Shown in pieces: positions 11,801 to 25,140 of a stretch of DNA of 64,000 nucleotides (position 1 is its first letter; every line of letters begins with the position of its first letter). The DNA comes from Hydractinia symbiolongicarpus (lineage: Eukaryota > Cnidaria > Hydrozoa > Anthoathecata > Hydractiniidae): positions 5,952,001 through 6,016,000 of the forward strand of contig NC_079878.1 in NCBI RefSeq assembly GCF_029227915.1, in the 5' to 3' direction. Position numbers and translations under genes: made by a program. Under the pieces are notes generated by a model that was not told where the DNA came from, ran no database searches, and was given only the letters and a program-made list of their open reading frames with translations.

Positions 11801-14800
11801 AATTTATAAAATATTAAATACTGAGCCTGTGTCAACTTTTTTAGTTCCAATTTTTGAGTATATGTAACAAATAAGTAACAAGCAACTGCAATTTACAGAG
11901 AAGTGAACGCTTCTTTAAAATTATGTAGGAAAATGTGCGACATTAAGGCAGTTATGCACTGCATCGCAAGGTTTCCAAAAAATTTCTTTTTAAAATAAAT
12001 TATAAAAACTTCTTAACATTTTAGAGGTCTTAGTACTAGGTTTCTTATAAATAGGTTTCTTATAAATGGGTTTCTTGTAAATGGGTTTCTTATAAATGGG
12101 TTTCTTATAAATGGGTTTCTTGTAAAACAGAATACATGTAGTGCTATAAACAAGAGAATTTGATTGCGAAATAAAGAAAAATTATCACAACACAAGTAGT
12201 TGTGTTTCTAAAGACTAAAAGACATACCTTGAAAGAACTATGAACAAGAGTTTCGTCTAGGTCAATCACCACGCATTTTTTATTTAAGTCTTGATGACAA
12301 AGAGCTGGAAGCAAATAAAATGATTCCTGTTGGGACGCCTAAAACGAGAAGGAAAAATAATACCTGGATAACTCCTTTAAAACTAATTCACCAAAGGTTA
12401 GCTAATTTCGATCAAGAAAAATGTTACCAGTCTTAATATTGGGTAACAATACCTGTGCAGCTCCCTTAAGATATTGTTTCACTTTCTTTAGTGACTAAAT
12501 TAATTTCTTTGCATATTACTTTACTGGGAAAAATGTAAGACAACAGTAACAAAAGTTTCTCTAGGTGACGAATGATTTTGTTCGCAAATTTTTTCGTTTG
12601 ACAAATGAAAACTTCCTTTCGAATGATTTTTCTTACCAAAGTTTGTTAAAACAACAATAAAAAACAGGAGAATGGAAGAACTCATTCATTACACATAATA
12701 GTAATTGCATCCATTGTGATAAGTTTAAAATGATATCATAACAAAAAAAACAAAAAAAACGTTCTAATGTTCAACATATTTGCATATGGAAAAGCAGTGC
12801 AAAAATATATTCCACATGACCTAAAAAATACTTTAAATTACCACAACAAAATGATACATTTTTTTAATAAAGTTAAATAAATAACAATAAAGTTTAAACA
12901 ATGTTTTCATTTGTTAGTGTCCTTTGCCATTGAATATATTCTTGGTTCTTATGCATTTTTATGTTTTTAAAAAAAGCAGAAACAAAAACTTTCATTTGTT
13001 AGTGTCATTTATTTCACTAAGAAAGAACACCTAAATTAGTTTTGTATTTTTATAAAGAACTTTGTAAAAGCCAGCCTCTCCACTCCATCTCCTTATAGAA
13101 TACTTACATTATTACCTTTAGCGTTTGTTTACGATGCCAAGCAATTCTTACTTGGTTGTGGCGCCACTGTCTCGTGCTTTCTCGAAATCGTCGCAAAGAA
13201 AATATATTACCCACAATACCGTCCATTTTAATTTCCGTCAACTTTTTAAAACTACAATAAATTACTGTTTTCAACGTATTGTTGATATGTCATGAAATGT
13301 CCTTACAAGTTTAACAGTTTTGTTTTGTTGGTGTCTTTTCTTACAGAATAAAAAATATGTCTTGATATGTCAAACAACTAATCACACTTTGTGTGAGTTG
13401 ATTAAACAGTGATATAAATCTTTTATACAAGACGAGTCAAACTAACATAAACATTTTAACTAAGTTGGACAAACAGTAAACTTAGTTTTCATATCAGGAG
13501 AGCAATATATTAGATAAATTTAATTATAAACACAAAAGGACTTCCTAATATAGCATTTTGTATGTTATTTTAACTAGATTAATTATAGAGATATATAGTT
13601 AAACTTTTAATTAACTTGAAATCCGAAAAAGTTATTTAATGTGATATTCTGAAATTTTGCACATTTGTCAATATTGGTTTATGTTATGGACCACACATTA
13701 AATTACTATTGAAGTATTTTGCAATCAAAGGTAAATAAAAGCAGTTTTGTGCTGTTTTTATGCAAACTGAAAGAGATTTGAGGCATTTAGATTGTAGGGG
13801 GGAATCTAGATTACAAAATACGCATCTTTCCAATGAATGAAACAGAAACTAGTATAACTTGAACTGATTGTTTTGATCCATGTTTAGGAGTGCTGTTTAT
13901 GTTTATATTTAAAATTGTTTCTAAAAAAACAACCTGTGTTTACAAAAGAAATAAAGCGAACCAATAAACTTCTTCAGATGAATTTTTATCATTTGTACAT
14001 AATATTTCATAGAGAATAGCATTTTAAAGTATGTTTATAACTTTTTTCAAGAATGAGTCAAGACTTAACGGTGCATAGTTTAAAAACAAAGTTACTCTAA
14101 TTATTTTTAAGTTTATGAAACAGGTTTTTTCTCTAAAATTCTATGACAGAAACATTAAATGCAATAAAACACTAACTGCTATGCTTATCTTTTAAAGAAT
14201 AGTGTATATGCTGTTAAAACTTGGATGTAATATGCAAAACTTACCACAGAGTCGATTTCTTCTTCTTCTTTTTCATCTTCTTCGTAGCCTTTTACTAGTG
14301 TGTTTTGGTTATTATTAGGTGCGGGGAGTACAGCAGCCGTAGTGTTTATATTGGTCTGTGTACCTTCACCGTTTTTATGATGTAGTGACTTCGATGAGCT
14401 TTTCCCACCAAAACAACAAAATATGCTTGACAGAAATCCACGATTACGTTGTTTTTTGTGAGCAGGCTCGTTATCTAAGGGAAATAAAATAATATAGTAT
14501 TTAAAAACAACAGATGAATTATACTTTTAATGAAGTGAGATTAATTAGCAGAATGTTTTGCATACTTTTGCAAAGTTTATTTACAGTTCTGTGGAAGCAT
14601 TCATGCATAATGTACACACAATCTCTTTTCTAGTTCATCACGCATATTATAAAACTTTTTTAAAGTTAAATTAATATCCTAACAACCACATTTTCTTTGT
14701 CTTTCACAACAATCAAAAGGAATACTAATTGCAAAATTTGAAACAAAAAATGATGGATCACCTAGAGCACAATAAAATTTCTAATTAAGATAACAAATTA

Positions 14801-17800
14801 AAGCTATTAATTACAGTTCAAGAATTTTTGTTTAGTTACAATAAATTTGCATGATTAAAGTAAATGCAGAAACAAAAGGGAAATTAATTGAAAGTAAGGT
14901 TAAACATGCTCTTTTATAGAAGTGATATTATTGAGGTTAAAAAACTGAATAAATGCATAATCAAAACGACTTCCAATCTGCAGAACTGGATATAAATAAA
15001 AGATATTGGATCACAAAATATTTCTAACAAATTTGTAATAAAATCTTGCTATTCTATCAAAACATCTATATTGAAATATCCGGATACATCTGTCTGTTAC
15101 GTAAAATGGTACTGCACATAGCAAAGTACATGCCAATTAGTGAAAATTTGGACAGGCGAACCCATGGATTTCCCCACAGCAACCAAGTAGTAATATCAAT
15201 ATTTATCGCATATTTTAATAATTCACCAAATAGAATATTATATGACCTTAAAAATCGAAAGAACCCATGTTTTGCTCACCACTGGGGTGAAAACAGCAAA
15301 AAATATTTTGTATTTCAGCCTAAATTACTATTATTTGGAGAGTGCCTGACTGCTACACAGAATTAGCTTGAAAGTTGTCTGGTAACCTTTTTGGACAACT
15401 TTCGTTGGTTGTCAAGATATAGAAGTTTTGGTAATTATCATCTCATTGATAAGAAATTAACTTAGGTTTTTACAGTAAACTCAGCAACCAATGAATGAGA
15501 ATGGAATTGGGAAACTTGGTGTTATTGGTTCGGAAGCACATTCAAACATCTGACAAGTTTAACATTAAAAACAGTAAATTTAACATAATAGAATAAAGAA
15601 TATTATTCTTTAATTTTTTCCAAAAAAAATAACAGATTTTAACTACGAAATTCTACACACTGACTTTTTAATCTTTCTAAAATTAAAAGTAAATAATGCT
15701 TTATGTCAACCATGACATCTTTAAAGACTATAGTTTGCACACATAAAAAACATAAATATTCTTACAATCTTCCAGTAAGCCAGGTAATTTCTTTTTGTTT
15801 TGGCTGCCACAGGATTTATTCTCTATCAATCATTAAACAATCATTATCAATAAATTTCATGTGAGTGAAATTTGATATGTTATTTTATTTCAAGCTGTGT
15901 GACCAGAAAGTATTTTGTTACATCATGCTTCATTACAAAGTATTAATGGGAGTTTATTTCATTGACTTTTTTGTTTATGTTAATATATTTTTTGGACAAA
16001 ATAAAACCTGACAACATGAATTTCAAAATAGATTTCTAAAATTAAATAAATTACTTAGCTAGGGATCAATTGCAAAATTCTACATAAAAAATCTAAATAT
16101 GGAGATCTCTACTTTTACTCCGTTACTATAACATGTAGCTATTAATACAGACAATAAAAAAGTGAAAGCAGAAGAAGATTAAACAATAATCTCTTTATGT
16201 AGTCAAAAATGACGATGTTAGAATAAAATTTATAGCAGTTTTCTAATTTTTTTTCTTGTTTTTCAATAGAAAATTCTTAGTGTGTAAAATCAAGGTCTAA
16301 CAAGAAGCCCTGGGGGCTCTAAGAATTTCCGCGCGCTACCAAAATATTTGATGAAAACCTGCTAATTCGTTGTGTTATTGTGCCAAACATTCGAAGGGGT
16401 GTGGTGCATGAACCTCTGAAGATAAAGCACACCAGTGACATTATATCTTACAACAAACGCAAACAAACCGAAACGTGTCCTTAAACTCACATTTTAAAAG
16501 AAATTGCTAACAAAAAATACATCCTATCATTCATGGTTGAAAGTCTTGCGATTGAAATGTTTATGGTCTTAAACGGCATTAGTTGACAAAAAATCAAAAT
16601 TTTGATGTGACCATCATTTTCAGCATACTTTTTTTATTAACTGTGTCAATTTTTGTCAAAAATAAAGCAGTTTTAATTTTTGGACCAATTTTGGCCTAAA
16701 ATGGCATTTAGGTGACAAAAATCAAAATTTTGATGTCACCATTATGTTCAGCATACTTTTTTTGTTAATTGTGCTAAATTTTGTCGAAAACAAATACCAA
16801 TTTTAGCCTGAAACGTCAATACGAGACTTCCCAGTAGTTAAGGAGCTTGGGTACGAAGTTTACATGTGTGACGGAGCAACATGAAATCCCAGGGTCGATT
16901 TTTTCTCAAAAAATGCTCCAAAAGAAAAAAAAACGACGGTTTTAAAGAATTTCCTATGCCTTCGGGCGCGGAAATTCAATTATTTACTATGAAAGTAGAA
17001 TTTATGCTAGTGAATTAAGGAGTGTTAAAAAGTTCCAGATTTTGCCAAAAATTAAGTATTGGGTACGTATAATAAAAGAGGTATAGTAGTGCAAAATCAG
17101 GACACTAAAAAAGTACTTGAAGTTTACTTTAATTGTAATGCAATATTCAACCTTGGTAAGAAAAAAAGCCTTTCATTTGTTATTAGCACTGCATTAAACT
17201 GCAAAACTCAACCCTGTTATAACATGAAAATTATGGTTCTTATCAACTATGAAGTCAAATACAAGTACCTTTTAACTATAGCTTACAATGTCAGAATAAA
17301 CCTCTAAAGTATGAAGGAAAGGCAACCAACTTCACAAAATACTTTGAAATAAACTCAATACATTTGCAGCTCAGACTATCTACACCTCCATGATTCAACC
17401 AATTGCTCTTTACTTTCCCCAATATATACATCAAGGAATTTTTCAGTAAACCTCAAAATCTAACTTATTTACACAATAAAGCATGCAAAATAAAATAGCA
17501 GATACTTTGCTTGAAATAGGGGGTAGTTGAGAGTGATACTACTTCTTAGCCAGCTGAAGTAACTAGCACAAAATTGATTTTTCTTATTATAATTATACTC
17601 TTTTACTTTATTATTTTCTAAATGCTACATCATTTTATCTTCTTCTCCTACCACCAAAACTATGAAAAGCTTTGTGTCACTTGAAAATTGCCATTTTGGA
17701 TCAAATACATTCATCTGTAAATGTAAATCAGTAGCATAACCAGAATTGTATCTGTCAAGAAATTATTTTCACATTTGCCATCTTAAAACAAGGGGTATAG

Positions 17801-20800
17801 TTTGCTGATAGCACAATATTCTAATTTTCCTTTTATCACTTAATAATTTTGCGGACTTTTCTCATCTTCAGTACCTGTTACAAGCTCCTCCTCAGTATCT
17901 ACTACAAGTATTAAAAAAAAAAAAACAACCGCATGGTATAAATAAAACTGCTTTGTATATATAATATCTTAGGCTGCAACTAAGTCAGCGAAATTATCAT
18001 CTGGGAATTGACATCACAGGCCCTCTCGAAAAGGGTTTCTTCCCTAGCTAATATTCTGCAACTTTAACGTCAAATATCTTGGAAACAAATAAAAGCAAGT
18101 ATAAATAATATTTTCATAATTAGTACAACACTTTGAGTTGATTTTCAATTACTTTTTTCTAAGTGGGAGGTAAGCTTCAAGCCTAAGAATTATAGGTGGA
18201 AGCAAATAGGAAATGATTTTGAAATGATTTTAAAACAAATCTAAAAACAAATTTTAAAATAAATTTTATATTAAATTTTCCTCCCAAGGCATTTAACAAC
18301 AACTTAGAACATGTAAAATTTATTAGGAATTTTACTTTTGACAGATGTTACAAAAATCTACGTCAGTTTGATTCATTGAGTGTTTCTGAATCAGAAAGTC
18401 AGTAAAGAACTTCACTATCGCTGGGCTATTGACAGCATAGATCATGTAAGTAAACATACAAAGGACAGGTGCACAAGCTGAAACACCTTTAGTCAAAGTT
18501 GTAAAAAGGTAAGGGCTTTCGCGGCCTATTACCTATTCTGGGAACTTTGTCCCAGGAACCTAGGAGGAGGAGGGGGGGGTATTGGAACATTTTGAAAGAG
18601 CCCCTACTCTGTTAATGAGTCTACGCACAACCTTATCCTTGTCCCCAGGGATTCTAGCCTTTGACATCAGGCAACAAATTCTGGGGCTGTAGATTGTCAA
18701 CGCAGCTCATGTTTCTTACCTGTTGGAAGGCTAAAAGAAGAATGCTTATTAGCACTACTTCTATTTTTCTATTTGCAAAAACCTATAGGGGAAGTAGACA
18801 TACATTTTAAAGTTATTCACAAAATAAATTTACTTGCAAAAATTTACTCCTTTTCTTCTCCAAAGTTCGATTCACATGATTTTCGCAGCAACATGTTCAC
18901 AGGCTTTTTTTTGTCATCCTGAAAATGACGTCAAATTGGGTTTACTCCGAAAAAAATTTGAAAGCAGGTCAAGACAAGAGAATGTGGCTTTATATTTGCA
19001 TTATTATATATTTGAATTTTTTTAATAAATGTCAAATTACTAATTCTCAACATATTATAAACAGGATAAGATAAGCTTTTTTTTTAAAGTGTTAGGTAAG
19101 CTCAATAAAGTTGTTCTCAAATTGTTTCAAATTAAAAGACTACATTGAGAACAACGCATTATGTAAAGTGAGAAAGATATAAAGATGTTGTTATAAAATG
19201 TGTGGAAAGGTAAATAAAATAAAACAAAATAATAAAAGAAGTGCGTTTGCTGACATGCTTTATTAAATGAAAATATTACGCTGGGAAATTTTTGCTGAAG
19301 TTAGCTACTTCATTATAATTGTATTCATAACAACTTTTAAGTCAGATTTCTTTTTATACTCAAGTTAATGCAATTTTAATTTTATGAAATAGGCCCAGAT
19401 GACTATGTTTAGCTGATGGAATCTTTTTCTTTATATATAGCTAATGGTACCGTAGCTGGTTATAACTCTTGTACTTTGTGCAAGAGACCAGGGTATGATT
19501 CCCCTTGGCGGCGATTCAAAATTGGTGAGTGAATGTTACTATAGCGCTGGGTTAACCCAAGCCATGTGAGGAAAATTGGGGAGATAGCACAATGTGTGGG
19601 CTGTTGGATGTTGCAAGGAGTTGTCTGGTAGAGCGTGGACCGTAGTAATTGGGTCTTTGTAGATTAAATGAGCATTAAATACTCTAGGGATCCCCATATA
19701 AGCCATGGTCCCTCCAGGAAATAATAGACAGGGTATATCCCTCGATATTTGAGGCTAGACATGTTTAATATGCACAACAATCTATCTATCTACATATACT
19801 TATATGTTACATAGCTAACCACTTGACTTATATTTGAGGAAACATATCGTAGAAAGGTAGTGACCACTGAAAAGGGTGCAAATCTAATGTTATCCTAGGG
19901 CTACATGTGACGCCAGATTTTAGATTATATAAACATGAACTACACAAATTGAAATTTTCATTTTTTGATTCTGGTTTGGAAAATACATCAGAAAACAATC
20001 CTGGACTGTTGCAAATCATTTTGATCCAGCACTATTCTGCCTGGATAATATAATAATAATAATAATAATATATTTTTTACCAACAATCTACAGTTACAAG
20101 TATCCAGTAAATATATAAAGCCTAGAAATATTAATTCATTTTTATATATACTATATGTAGTATATATGTAGCTGGGAATTTATGTAGTTGGGAAGTGGCC
20201 TTGTGGAGTTTGCAGGAAAGGGGTTGGTAGTAACTGAATTTTTTGTCAGACTTGCAAGCATTGGGTACATAAGAAGTGCAGTAGTATTAGTGGAAGGTTA
20301 AGAGCTGGCATACAGTTTGTATGCAAGCGTTGCAAAGGTGAGATTATAGAGAATGAAGTATTTCCAGCTTTAATGATGTACAACAGTGGCTCGTTAGAGA
20401 TAGTTAAGAACTTCTGTTACTTAGGTGATATGTTGGGCAGTGAAGGGGGTGTTGGAAGAAGTGTTACTTGCAGGATAGGTTCTGCTTGGAAAAAGTTTAG
20501 AGAGTTACTTCCTTTATTGACTAGCAGAGTCCTGTCACTTGAGGTAAAAGGTAGGTTGTATGAGGCCTGTGTAAGAAGTGTTATGTTGTACGGTAGTGAG
20601 ACATGGGCAGTGAAGCAGGAAGATCTTGACCGTTTAGAAAGGAATGATATGAGAATGGTTAGGTGGATGTGTAATGCCAGTCTGAGAGACAGAAAGAGTT
20701 CAGATGAGCTAAGAAGCAGGCTAAGTCTCTGTAGAATTAAAGATGTTATCCAGATAAGAAGATTGAATTGGCTGGGGCACTTGGAAAGAATGGAGGAGGA

Positions 20801-23800
20801 TAATTGGGTAAGAAAGTGTAGAGACTTGATAGTTCCTGGGGCAAAGCCCAGAGGCAGACCGAGAAAGACTTGGCAGGAGGTTATAAGGACAGACTTGATA
20901 GAGAGGAAGTTGAGTTTAGATCTAACACAGTCTAGATCAGATTGGAAGAGGGTCATTAATATACCCCGTCCAACCCATGCTAGCATGGAAAACGGACGTT
21001 AAGCCGAGAATGATGATGATGATGATGTTAACTATATCTGAGTATGTTGGAGGGAGGCTACCAAAATAGCTAGAAGCTAGGGTTATGATAGTCACAGTGG
21101 ACAAGAACAAACAGGGACAGGCCTAGGGAAACGCTAGGTTACACAGACAAACAAAGACAAAAAAAAAACAAAAAAAACAAACATGTAGAGTGTGGTACAA
21201 ACCATGTGACTATATATAGTAGGTTGCAAGAATATGTTTTTGGAGGCTCTCTTTGGGCATAATAAGTGAGGCATCAAAGAATTTAATATGAGGCATATGA
21301 GTTTGGAAGGTGTTCCATGAAATAATAGCTTGATGGCGAATTGATTTAGTACCAAAATGATTGGTACATGAGTGGGTAACTTTCAAAAGACCATTGTATT
21401 GTGCTCGTGTGGTGCGGGGGTGGGTGAAGTCAATAGCATGTGTTGAGTAAATAGGATCAGGAAGTGTTTTATGATACATGTAGGAGGAGAACATTAATCA
21501 TATGTACAGTATCAGAAAATTTAAGTATACCAAGATTTGCATAGAGAATGGTAGCAGATGTGTATCTATTGATGAAAGACATTAGACGAATAGCCCAGTT
21601 TTGGAGTGTATAAATCCTTTTAACAGAAGCACTTGGTTGACCCCAGATTTGAGAACAATATAGCAGATGAGAATGAAAAATAGCAGGATAGACTAAGACA
21701 AGGACATCACGTGGTACAAAGTGTCTAATTTTGGCTATTGCTCCATTGGCACATTTAAGCTTGACTGCAACTTTATTAATTTGAGAGTTCCAGCTAAGAT
21801 TGGAGTCTAACAATACACTGAGATACTTTATGTGTTTACTGTGAAAAATTCTTTTCCCACCAATTTTAAGTTTTACAGGATGATTTAGAGGCTTATTGGC
21901 GTGTTTGAAGATGATGTATTCAGTTTTATTAGCATTGAGAGATATCATATTGGCATTAAGCCATTGCCAAAGGAATTTTAGGTCTAAATTTACCTTTTTT
22001 GTTAGACTTCTAGCAGAACTATTTATGTGAATAAGATTTGTATCATCTGCAAAATGATGCACTTCTGAGAACTTAATTGAAGAGTGAAGGTCATTAATAT
22101 ATATCAAAAAGAGAAGGGGACCTAGTACTGAGCCCTGAGGTACTCCATGATTCACAGGTAATTTTTCTGATGTGGTGTTGTTAACAAAAACAAATTGTTA
22201 AAGCCCAGAAAGATAAGACTTGAAAAGGGAGAGAGCTTTGCCACGAATACCATAATGAGATAGCTTTTTGAGTAAAATAATGTGGTCAACAGTATCAAAG
22301 GCCTTCTGCAGGTCAATAAAGATACCACAAGCATAGTGTCCTTTATCAAGTGCATCAAGAATTCTTTTGGAGATGTTCATAAGGGTGTGAGAAGTAAAAT
22401 AATTTTTTAAAAAACCAAATTGATGACTATACAGAACCTTAAACTTTTCAAGAAAACTATAAACTCGTTTATACAAAAGCTTCTCAAATACTTTGTCAAT
22501 ATTAGAGAGAAGACTGATAGGACGATAATTGGTGCAATCCATTTTTGAGCCTTTATTTTCAAAAACAGGAATGACCTTGGCACTTTTAAGATTAAGGGGG
22601 TATTCACCGGTTGAGAAGTTGAGAAGCTCTGATAGTGGGGAAGATATAACATTATTTATAGAAGATAAAATTCTGGGAGGAATGCTATATGGACCAGTGC
22701 CTTTTTTTGAGTCAAGAGAATTAATACAATCAACAACTTCTTGTGGGGAAACATGATTAAGGAAAATTGAACTGCGAATGGGGTTGCCAAGAAAGCTAGA
22801 AAAATGTTTGCTGGCAAAGGGTATTTTAGAACGAATTTTATCAGCAATAGAATAGAAAAAATTATTGAATTCATTTGAAATTTGATCCCCTGATTATAAG
22901 TACGGCTAAAACAGGGCAGAAAATACATAATTAGGGCAACATAATCAGGACAGGGCGGCTTATTATGTACGACAGTTGAAAAATAATATTTGGCACTTAT
23001 AAAAGGAACATAATCAGGGCAGGCCAGTCTATGTAGGGCAGACCAGTCTATGTACGACAGTCTAATATCATTTGTTACCTAAAAAACACACATAATCAGG
23101 GCAGACTGACTGATGTAAAACAGTCTAATATTATTTGTGAGTTATAGAACAAACATAATCGGGGCAGGCTGGGTTGTGTACAACATTTTTATATTTCTCA
23201 CTTATAAAACGAACGTAATCAGGGCTGACTGGCTTTTATATCATTTATGACAAGCAAATAACCCTGGTGACAAATTTGTTGTTGTTCTCAAATGAAACGA
23301 AATTTTGGGATTCGCGATTTACTGTATGTAGAGAATTTTTTTTCGCTATGCTAAATTTTTAATAGTGTTTTATCCTGCAGAGAAAAATTACATCGAGACT
23401 TTTTTCTTTATGGTGTTCTATCTTGGAGAAAAAATTAGGTAAAACTTTTTTTCTTTCGCTATGCCTAGTTTTCATGGTGTTTTATTTTGCAGAGGAATCT
23501 GTTATTCTGTGACAATAATATGTCAATATTTCACTAGCAGGAGGTCAATATTTACCTGCATTAAACTATGTCACGCCGTTAATAAAAACTACAATGGATG
23601 TTTTTCCCCGGATCTGTGTATCCGGCGAATAACATGAAGACAGACAATAGCAACGTGGAGATGTCATATTGACTTGTAAAACATAATATTAAATTTAAAT
23701 GTGGAACTCAATAGACCCCTGAATTTATTTAACTTATTACTATCTCGCTTGCAGGATAGTATTGCTTTTTAATTCCTAACTATCTAACTAACTAACATTC

Positions 23801-24298
23801 ACAAAAATTCAAAGAAAAAGCCAATCACAGCATGCCTGACCAGCCATTATAACAACATTCATAATCTGGTCGCCACAACATTATCAGGGCAAAAAAAACA
23901 TAATCGGGGCATGTGTAGCTACATAAATCTGACTGTCGTGTTTATAAAACAGGCTGTTTTCGCAATCTGGGCAGTAAAGCACAGCTAGCTGATTGCTAAT
24001 GTTGTTAATGTTCTGTAAACAGAAAAGTATCTTGAAACTTAGTATTTTGTAGAATAAAAATTTTAAAGACTGGCACTGTAAAAGAATATCACTGCTGACA
24101 ACATTCTCTCTTAGTAGAAGACAAGTAAAAGCATTTAGCACAACCCACGACAGACATAGGTGCTAAATGTTATAAACAAAGTAGCGCTTGCACGTGCTGT
24201 TTACCTTTTTCATTTAACACTGGAACATGATTGCCATTCGAGTTAAGTTGTTGACATTCCTCCTTTTGAACTTGGGTTATGATAGACGTTTCGTCCAT
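8857..24298 (-). CDS. CTDSPL: CTD small phosphatase (SCP, CTDSP1/CTDSPL type)
   Basis: HAD-family Ser/Thr phosphatase. Relatives dephosphorylate Ser5 of the RNA polymerase II CTD and silence tissue-specific genes. Exons in transcript order: 24205-24298, 14245-14474, 12228-12338, 11587-11643, 10743-10835, 10196-10294, 9672-9758, 8857-9027. All have GT-AG borders and matching phases, giving 313 residues. The N-terminus [10 protein letters not shown] is the SCP signature. Next come a conserved [11 protein letters not shown] segment, a longer than usual linker with an acidic run ([11 protein letters not shown]), and the catalytic [10 protein letters not shown] (Asp134, Asp136). The FCP1 core follows: [60 protein letters not shown]. 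No catalytic residue is missing. The first intron is 9.7 kb and full of transposon remnants; a 27 nt cassette exon may lie in it. Family assignment is very secure; which vertebrate paralogue is closest is not decidable here. Confidence 0.95.
10053..10158. mobile_element. 106 bp MITE with 19 bp perfect TIRs and tRNA-like core
   Basis: GCATCACTAACATATTGCC at 10053-10071 is exactly inverted at 10140-10158. The core has a tRNA-like TGTAGTTGGTT (A-box-like) and a GCGGGTATCCCGC segment ending CACTGCC, resembling a degenerate T-arm. It lies 37 bp from exon 10196-10294 of the phosphatase gene, inside the intron. No tRNA gene is called because the cloverleaf is not complete. Confidence 0.7.
12037..12126. 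repeat. 15 bp minisatellite, six units
   Basis: Six tandem units of about TGGGTTTCTTATAAA differ at two or three positions. They lie in the intron between the 11587 and 12228 exons of the phosphatase gene. An open frame crosses them on the minus strand but is a by-product of the repeat. Confidence 0.85.
15065..15191 (+). mobile_element. Helitron-like non-autonomous copy
   Basis: It starts TCTATATTGAAATATCCGG, continues with CTGTCTGTTACG and AAAATGGTA, and ends in GGCGAACCCATGGATT then CCCCACAGCAACCAAGTAG. The same order of blocks occurs in the copies at 62257-62401 and, reversed, at 33509-33645. The terminal hairpin is degraded. It lies inside the first intron of the phosphatase gene. Confidence 0.55.
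16301..16976. mobile_element. Interspersed repeat, copy 1 (pair with 56621-57353)
   Basis: It begins CAAGAAGCCCTGGGGGCTCT and ends CCTTCGGGCGCGGAAATTC. Near the left end GAATTTCCGCGC is the inverse of the right end GCGCGGAAATTC. Inside, a unit of about 130 bp containing the palindrome ATCAAAATTTTGAT is duplicated in tandem. No protein is coded. It is probably a non-autonomous DNA element. Confidence 0.7.
17875..17901 (-). other. CTDSPL: Candidate 27 nt cassette microexon of the phosphatase gene
   Basis: On the minus strand a T-rich tract and TTGTAG acceptor precede 27 nt ending ACAG|GTACTG. The length is a multiple of three, and the phase (1 to 1) fits exactly between the exons at 24205 and 14245. 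It would add VDTEEELVT before DNEPAHKK, next to an already acidic linker. The match of phase and frame is seen; use in transcripts is inferred. Chance occurrence in a 9.7 kb intron is possible. Confidence 0.4.
19447..19775 (+). mobile_element. tRNA-derived SINE, degraded copy
   Basis: It shares with 33933-34170 the order CGTAGC-GGTTATAACTCT, a GGGTATGATTCC B-box-like block, CCCCTTGGC, GGGGAGATAGCACAATGTG, GGCTGTT and GGAGTTGTCT. The A box has lost a few bases. It lies in the first intron of the phosphatase gene. Confidence 0.7.
20193..21028 (+). pseudogene. LINE remnant: PHD-like finger and C-terminal reverse transcriptase region
   Basis: Frame 20193-21002 starts with a Cys/His finger ([12 protein letters not shown], then [12 protein letters not shown] and FVCKRC) as in LINE ORFs with a PHD-like finger fused to the thumb region. 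It is broken by one in-frame TGA (about 20235-20237). The part from about 20373 is open for 209 codons: [56 protein letters not shown]. These are typical of the C-terminal portion of non-LTR retrotransposon proteins. The RT catalytic part is missing. It ends in a (GAT)n tail at about 21007-21028, so the copy is 5'-truncated and inactive. It lies in the phosphatase intron, opposite to the gene. Confidence 0.8.
21135..22900 (-). pseudogene. LINE reverse transcriptase remnant (Jockey/CR1-like)
   Basis: Read on the minus strand, the frame carries [53 protein letters not shown], a stop, then [20 protein letters not shown] and the catalytic FADDTN. It continues into the thumb region ([23 protein letters not shown]). 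One in-frame TAA at 22198-22200 interrupts the palm. A frameshift near 21480 separates the C-terminal end (about 21210-21494, with [18 protein letters not shown]). No endonuclease domain is visible, so this is a 5'-truncated dead copy within the phosphatase intron. Clade assignment is tentative. Confidence 0.85.
22895..23245. repeat. Degenerate tandem repeat of about 75 bp
   Basis: At least four units share ACATAATCAGGGCAG, then a CTATGTACGACAGTCTAATAT-type block and CTTATAAAACGAAC. A related single unit occurs near 23880-23970 (ACATAATCGGGGCA, ACTGTCGTGTTTATAAAAC). It lies in the phosphatase intron, just upstream of the LINE remnant. Confidence 0.6.
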
Positions 24299-25115
24299 AT
24301 GCAGTTGCTGATACTGTGTTGTTGCCAGTGTAGCAAGGATATTGAACGTTCTACGATTTTCTGAGGATTCTTAGAAAACAATAACGCCATAAAATAAACC
24401 AAGATATAAATTCTTTCCTTCGTTAAAAGACACTATAATCAACCATTTATACTTTCAGAAAACCACAGAGATTGACTGCTCACTTTGCGACTTACTGTTT
24501 TGATGGACATAAGTGGATAAGTAAAAAAATTAAATAAAAGCCGATTGGTCAGTTTAGTGTCCCACGCAAACGCGATAGGCCAATGTCTAGCTATTGCAGG
24601 CGAGCGTAAATAAAAATATCTACCTTGCTAGCAGAATGGAATGCACCTAATTTTTTTGAACATGGTAGATTGGCTAAAAACAAAACAGTGATATAATTAG
24701 GCACAAATGTCAAAGCCTTTGTAGTACCTGAAGAATGTGGCCAGTAATTAATCACAAGGTGATTAAATTCAGGTCTTAATAAGTATATTACTTTTTCCGT
24801 AATTATGCATAGTATGTCATTCCGGATTAACAAACAAATTTTAATATGCAATTCTTTGAATTTAATTAGTTTTCAATATCAAGTTTAACGCGTATGCGCA
24901 CAATGCGATGAAAATTTGGTTCGAGGTTTAAAGTTGAGATAGATAAATTCTACTTCACTTGGGATAGTGCTGACATACTTTTTCGTGATAGAGAGTGTTT
25001 GAGATAAAAAAAGAGTTTACTGTATTTCATCACAGCTTTGCCTGCCGAAGCGGCAAAATTCAAACCGGCCCTCGCTTTGGCAAGATAAGATTTTTTTTGT
25101 CAAAATTAGGATATA

Positions 25116-25140
25116 ATACGGGTAGCAAAACTACCCGTAT
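25116..25140. repeat. Perfect hairpin
   Basis: ATACGGGTAG and CTACCCGTAT are exact inverse copies around the loop CAAAA. The outer AGGAT/ATCCT extend the symmetry. It lies between the phosphatase and CHMP2A genes. It may be the core of a small foldback element; I see no terminator role in this eukaryotic setting. Confidence 0.5.

Noticed and set aside
20417-20986. 189-codon frame on the minus strand
   Set aside because: It is the antisense shadow of the LINE-coded frame on the plus strand.
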